Below, in pieces: positions 14,076 to 16,651 of a stretch of 16,651 nucleotides of DNA. Both the position numbers and the translations under genes were made by a program. The stretch's first letter is position 1, and each line of letters opens with the position of its first letter. The notes under the pieces were generated by a model. The model saw only the letters and a list, made by a program, of their open reading frames with translations. It had not been told where the DNA came from and did not search any database. Origin of the DNA: 40-80 sp964503665 (GTDB lineage Bacteria > Bacteroidota > Bacteroidia > Flavobacteriales_D > Crocinitomicaceae); assembly GCA_964503665.1 (NCBI GenBank), contig CAZDAR010000051.1, forward strand, positions 1 to 16,651, written 5' to 3'.

Positions 14076-16373
14076 ATGAGTGCATTTTTAGAAGAATTAA
14101 ACAGCAGTCAACGTGAAGCTGTCATAAATTACGAAGGACCATCAATGGTTATTGCAGGTGCGGGATCAGGAAAGACGAGAGTTTTAACCTATCGTATCGC
14201 CTATATGATTGAGAAAGGAATTGATCCGTTCAATATTTTAGCATTGACCTTTACCAACAAAGCTTCGAGCGAAATGAAAGCACGTATTACCACGATTGTT
14301 GGTGATGCTGATGCACGAAATGTGATGATGGGAACTTTTCACTCGGTTTTTTCGCGCATTTTACGAATAAACGCTGATAGACTAGGTTTTCCACAAAACT
14401 TCACTATTTACGATACTCAAGATTCGAAGAGTTTGCTGAAAGATATTGTCAAATCGCTGAACTTAGACGATAAACTATATAAGGCAAATGTGGTCTATAA
14501 CCGTATTTCAACGGCGAAAAACTTGTTGATTTCTGCCGATGATTATGCCAATAATGCGGAAATAATGGCGGAGGATTATTCTAACAAACGTCCGATGATG
14601 GCGACTATTTTTAAATCATATGTTAGCCGTTGTTTCAAAGCGGGTGCGATGGATTTCGACGATTTATTATTTTACACCAACATTTTACTACGTGATTTTC
14701 CTGATGTTTTAAAACATTACCAATATAAATTTCGCTATATTTTAGTAGATGAGTACCAAGATACCAACTATGCCCAATATTTGATTGTCAAGAAGTTAGC
14801 TGCTGTTTTTGAAAATATTTGTGTAGTCGGTGACGATGCGCAAAGTATCTATTCTTTCCGAGGAGCGAACATTCAAAACATTCTGAATTTCAAAAAAGAC
14901 TATCCAGATTTTAAGTTGTTTAAACTGGAGCAAAACTATCGTTCTACACAAGTAATTGTCGAAGCTGCGAATAGTGTTATTAAGAATAACCGCGATCAGA
15001 TTCAGAAAAAAGTGTGGACGGAAAATCCACAAGGATCGACTATCAAGATTGTTCGGACATTAACGGATAACGAGGAAGGAAATATGGTGGTAAACCGTAT
15101 TTTCGATACTAAAAATAATGAAGGATTAGCATTTAAAGATTTTGCCATCCTCTATCGTACCAATCGTCAGTCGAGGTCGTTTGAGGAAGCTTTACGAAGA
15201 TTGAATATGCCGTATAAAATTTATGGAGGTGTTTCATTTTATCAACGTAAGGAAATTAAAGATTTGTTGTCTTATTTCCGTTTATCTTCTAATCCAAATG
15301 ACGAAGAAGCATTAAAACGTGTTATCAATTATCCTAAAAGAGGAATTGGAAAAACAACGTTAGAGAATTTTATTGTGAAAGCAGGAGAAAAGAATATTTC
15401 GTTGTTTAATGCCATGTGTGATCCTGAAATTCTACATCTCTTTCCGAGTGGAACACGTTCTAAAATTGAGGACTTCACCTTAATGATTCAAAGTTTTAGC
15501 GCTGAAATAGAAAAAATTACAGCGTATGACATGGCGATGCAGATTGCGAAGTCTTCTGGGTTATTGAAAGAATTGAGCGATGAAAAAGACAAAGGGCCAG
15601 AAGAAGTAGAAAGATACCAAAATATTGAAGAATTATTAAGCGGAATTAAAACGTTTTCTCAGCAATCGACAGAAGGTGATGTCAAAACATTATCTGAATT
15701 CTTAATCGATGTGGCATTGTTGACAGATGCCGACATTCAAAAAGACGACGACAACAATAAAATATCACTAATGACCATTCACTCCAGCAAAGGATTGGAG
15801 TTTAAACATGTGTTTTTAGTTGGTTTGGAGGAAAATCTTTTTCCATCTCAAATGACCTTGCAATCACGTGAAGACTTGGAAGAAGAACGCCGTTTATTTT
15901 ATGTTGCTTTGACGCGTGCAGAAGATACGTGTACTATTTCGTATGCGAATTCACGCTTTGTCTTTGGCCGCTTAGAAACTTCCGAACCAAGCCGTTTTAT
16001 CTCTGAAATTGATCGACAATTTACAGAGTATGAGACAACTATTCGAGGAGGCGGAGGACGTTCGTTGAAATCGGGTAGAGTGGAAGAACAGTTTCATACC
16101 GGAGGATTGAATAAGATAAAAGGATTTCCATCAAAGAATCTTCGTTCGTTGGATGATGTGAACAAAACGCCTTCGACACCAGGTAGTTTTCAGGCAAGTA
16201 GCCTCTCTGATTTAAAGGTAGGTTACAATGTGATACACGAGTCATTTGGAAAAGGTAAAGTCATTCAAATTACAGGAGCTGGTGATGATAAACGGGCTGT
16301 AATTTTCTTTCCAAAAGAAGGTTCTAAAACTTTACTATTGCGTTTCGCCAAATTACAAATCGTAGAAGATTGA
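14076..16373 (+). CDS. UvrD/PcrA-type superfamily 1 DNA helicase
   Basis: ATP-driven 3'-5' DNA helicase for repair and clearing of transcription or replication blocks; 765 residues from ATG 14076 (the TTG at 14067 lies inside the -7 box). All SF1A motifs are present: Q motif LNSSQREAV, motif I AGAGSGKT (Lys33), Ia LTFTNKASSEM, motif II VDEYQDT (Asp225, Glu226), III VGDDAQSIYSFRGA, IV EQNYRST, V TIHSSKGLEFKHVFL and VI RLFYVALTRA. The C-terminal 55 residues, starting VGYNVIHESFGKGKV, form a Tudor-like domain as in PcrA and UvrD, where it binds RNA polymerase. Between them lies a Gly/Ser/Lys-rich linker of about 60 residues. Whether to name it uvrD or pcrA cannot be settled here. Confidence 0.96.
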   Translation: MSAFLEELNSSQREAVINYEGPSMVIAGAGSGKTRVLTYRIAYMIEKGIDPFNILALTFTNKASSEMKARITTIVGDADARNVMMGTFHSVFSRILRINADRLGFPQNFTIYDTQDSKSLLKDIVKSLNLDDKLYKANVVYNRISTAKNLLISADDYANNAEIMAEDYSNKRPMMATIFKSYVSRCFKAGAMDFDDLLFYTNILLRDFPDVLKHYQYKFRYILVDEYQDTNYAQYLIVKKLAAVFENICVVGDDAQSIYSFRGANIQNILNFKKDYPDFKLFKLEQNYRSTQVIVEAANSVIKNNRDQIQKKVWTENPQGSTIKIVRTLTDNEEGNMVVNRIFDTKNNEGLAFKDFAILYRTNRQSRSFEEALRRLNMPYKIYGGVSFYQRKEIKDLLSYFRLSSNPNDEEALKRVINYPKRGIGKTTLENFIVKAGEKNISLFNAMCDPEILHLFPSGTRSKIEDFTLMIQSFSAEIEKITAYDMAMQIAKSSGLLKELSDEKDKGPEEVERYQNIEELLSGIKTFSQQSTEGDVKTLSEFLIDVALLTDADIQKDDDNNKISLMTIHSSKGLEFKHVFLVGLEENLFPSQMTLQSREDLEEERRLFYVALTRAEDTCTISYANSRFVFGRLETSEPSRFISEIDRQFTEYETTIRGGGGRSLKSGRVEEQFHTGGLNKIKGFPSKNLRSLDDVNKTPSTPGSFQASSLSDLKVGYNVIHESFGKGKVIQITGAGDDKRAVIFFPKEGSKTLLLRFAKLQIVED

Positions 16374-16459
16374 TTGTTCTTTATCTTAAACTGTGAAATA
16401 TCCAACTGCTAGATTTGAAATTAAACACCCAAATTTTATAATATCTCGTTAAACATTCA

Positions 16460-16467
16460 TACCTTTA
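16460..16467 (+). promoter_or_regulatory. Candidate -7 element of the epimerase gene
   Basis: TACCTTTA, 7 of 8 to TAnnTTTG, 19 nt before ATG 16487. No clear -33 TTG is present. The leader that follows is A-rich and has no Shine-Dalgarno sequence. Confidence 0.4.
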
Positions 16468-16486
16468 CGTCCTATAATCAAAAAAA

Positions 16487-16651
16487 ATGATTAAAATCTT
16501 AGTCACAGGAGGAGCAGGATTCGTACCTAGTTGTTTAACCGATAAATTAGTTCAAAATCCTGATTATTATGTAGTTGCTGTAGATAATTTTCTTACTGGA
16601 AGTAAGTTGAAAATTAGTCATTCTGCATACGATAATTTCACATTTATTGAG
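16487..16651 (+). CDS. NAD-dependent epimerase/dehydratase, 3' end outside the window
   Basis: Start of an extended short-chain dehydrogenase acting on nucleotide sugars; only 55 residues are visible. It shows the N-terminal beta strand and dinucleotide loop, I-K-I-L-V-T-G-G-A-G-F-V-P-S, and the second strand ending V-A-V-D-N-F-L-T-G-S, whose Asp binds the adenosine ribose and indicates NAD rather than NADP. The third Gly of the usual GGAGFIGS loop is replaced by Pro (residue 14). The substrate cannot be told from this part; UDP-sugar 4-epimerases and dTDP-glucose dehydratases share it. ATG 16487 follows eight A, and there is a 113-nt gap after the helicase. Confidence 0.88.
   Translation, partial: MIKILVTGGAGFVPSCLTDKLVQNPDYYVVAVDNFLTGSKLKISHSAYDNFTFIE

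Noticed and set aside
1..16651. A novel multi-gene system such as defence, secretion or biosynthesis
   Set aside because: Nearly every gene belongs to a well-known housekeeping or transport family, in separate short units; nothing groups into a new functional cluster.

Overview
The window is chromosomal DNA from a member of the Bacteroidota, most likely Flavobacteriales. The evidence is AT-rich DNA, promoter-like TTG-N19/20-TAnnTTTG elements, A-rich start contexts without Shine-Dalgarno sequences, a Rho factor with a long disordered N-terminal insertion, LytS/LytTR regulation, and a DUF4199 gene. Genus and species cannot be read from the sequence.

Layout, left to right: a 5'-truncated RluA-type pseudouridine synthase (+); tRNA-Leu(UAG) with its own promoter and a 3' hairpin terminator; trigger factor (+) with terminator; an overlapping LytS-type histidine kinase / LytTR response regulator pair (+); acetyl-CoA synthetase (+); a secreted or membrane-anchored thioredoxin-fold protein (-), convergent with acs; an APC amino-acid permease (+); about 415 bp of non-coding DNA holding a transposase remnant; an apparent operon on the minus strand, rho then a DUF4199 membrane protein then a glycosyltransferase; a glutamate/aspartate-type cation symporter (+); a UvrD/PcrA helicase (+); and the first 55 codons of an NAD-dependent sugar epimerase (+).

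Most genes are core housekeeping: RNA modification, translation-linked folding, acetate activation, transcription termination and DNA repair. They sit in short transcription units. Two amino-acid transporters and one two-component pair provide nutrient uptake and sensing. The two tightly coupled units are kinase/regulator (4-nt overlap) and rho/DUF4199/glycosyltransferase (3-nt gap, then 4-nt overlap).

I see no phage, defence system, CRISPR array, biosynthetic cluster or complete mobile element, and nothing that amounts to a new multi-gene system. The points worth a second look are small: an IS5-type transposase C-terminal fragment hidden between convergent genes, a 15-bp tandem repeat coding a pentapeptide repeat in Rho, -7 boxes so close to start codons that leaderless mRNAs are likely, a terminator built into the last codons of acs, repeats around the tRNA, a perfect hairpin upstream of rho, and a Gly-to-Pro change in the dinucleotide-binding loop of the epimerase.
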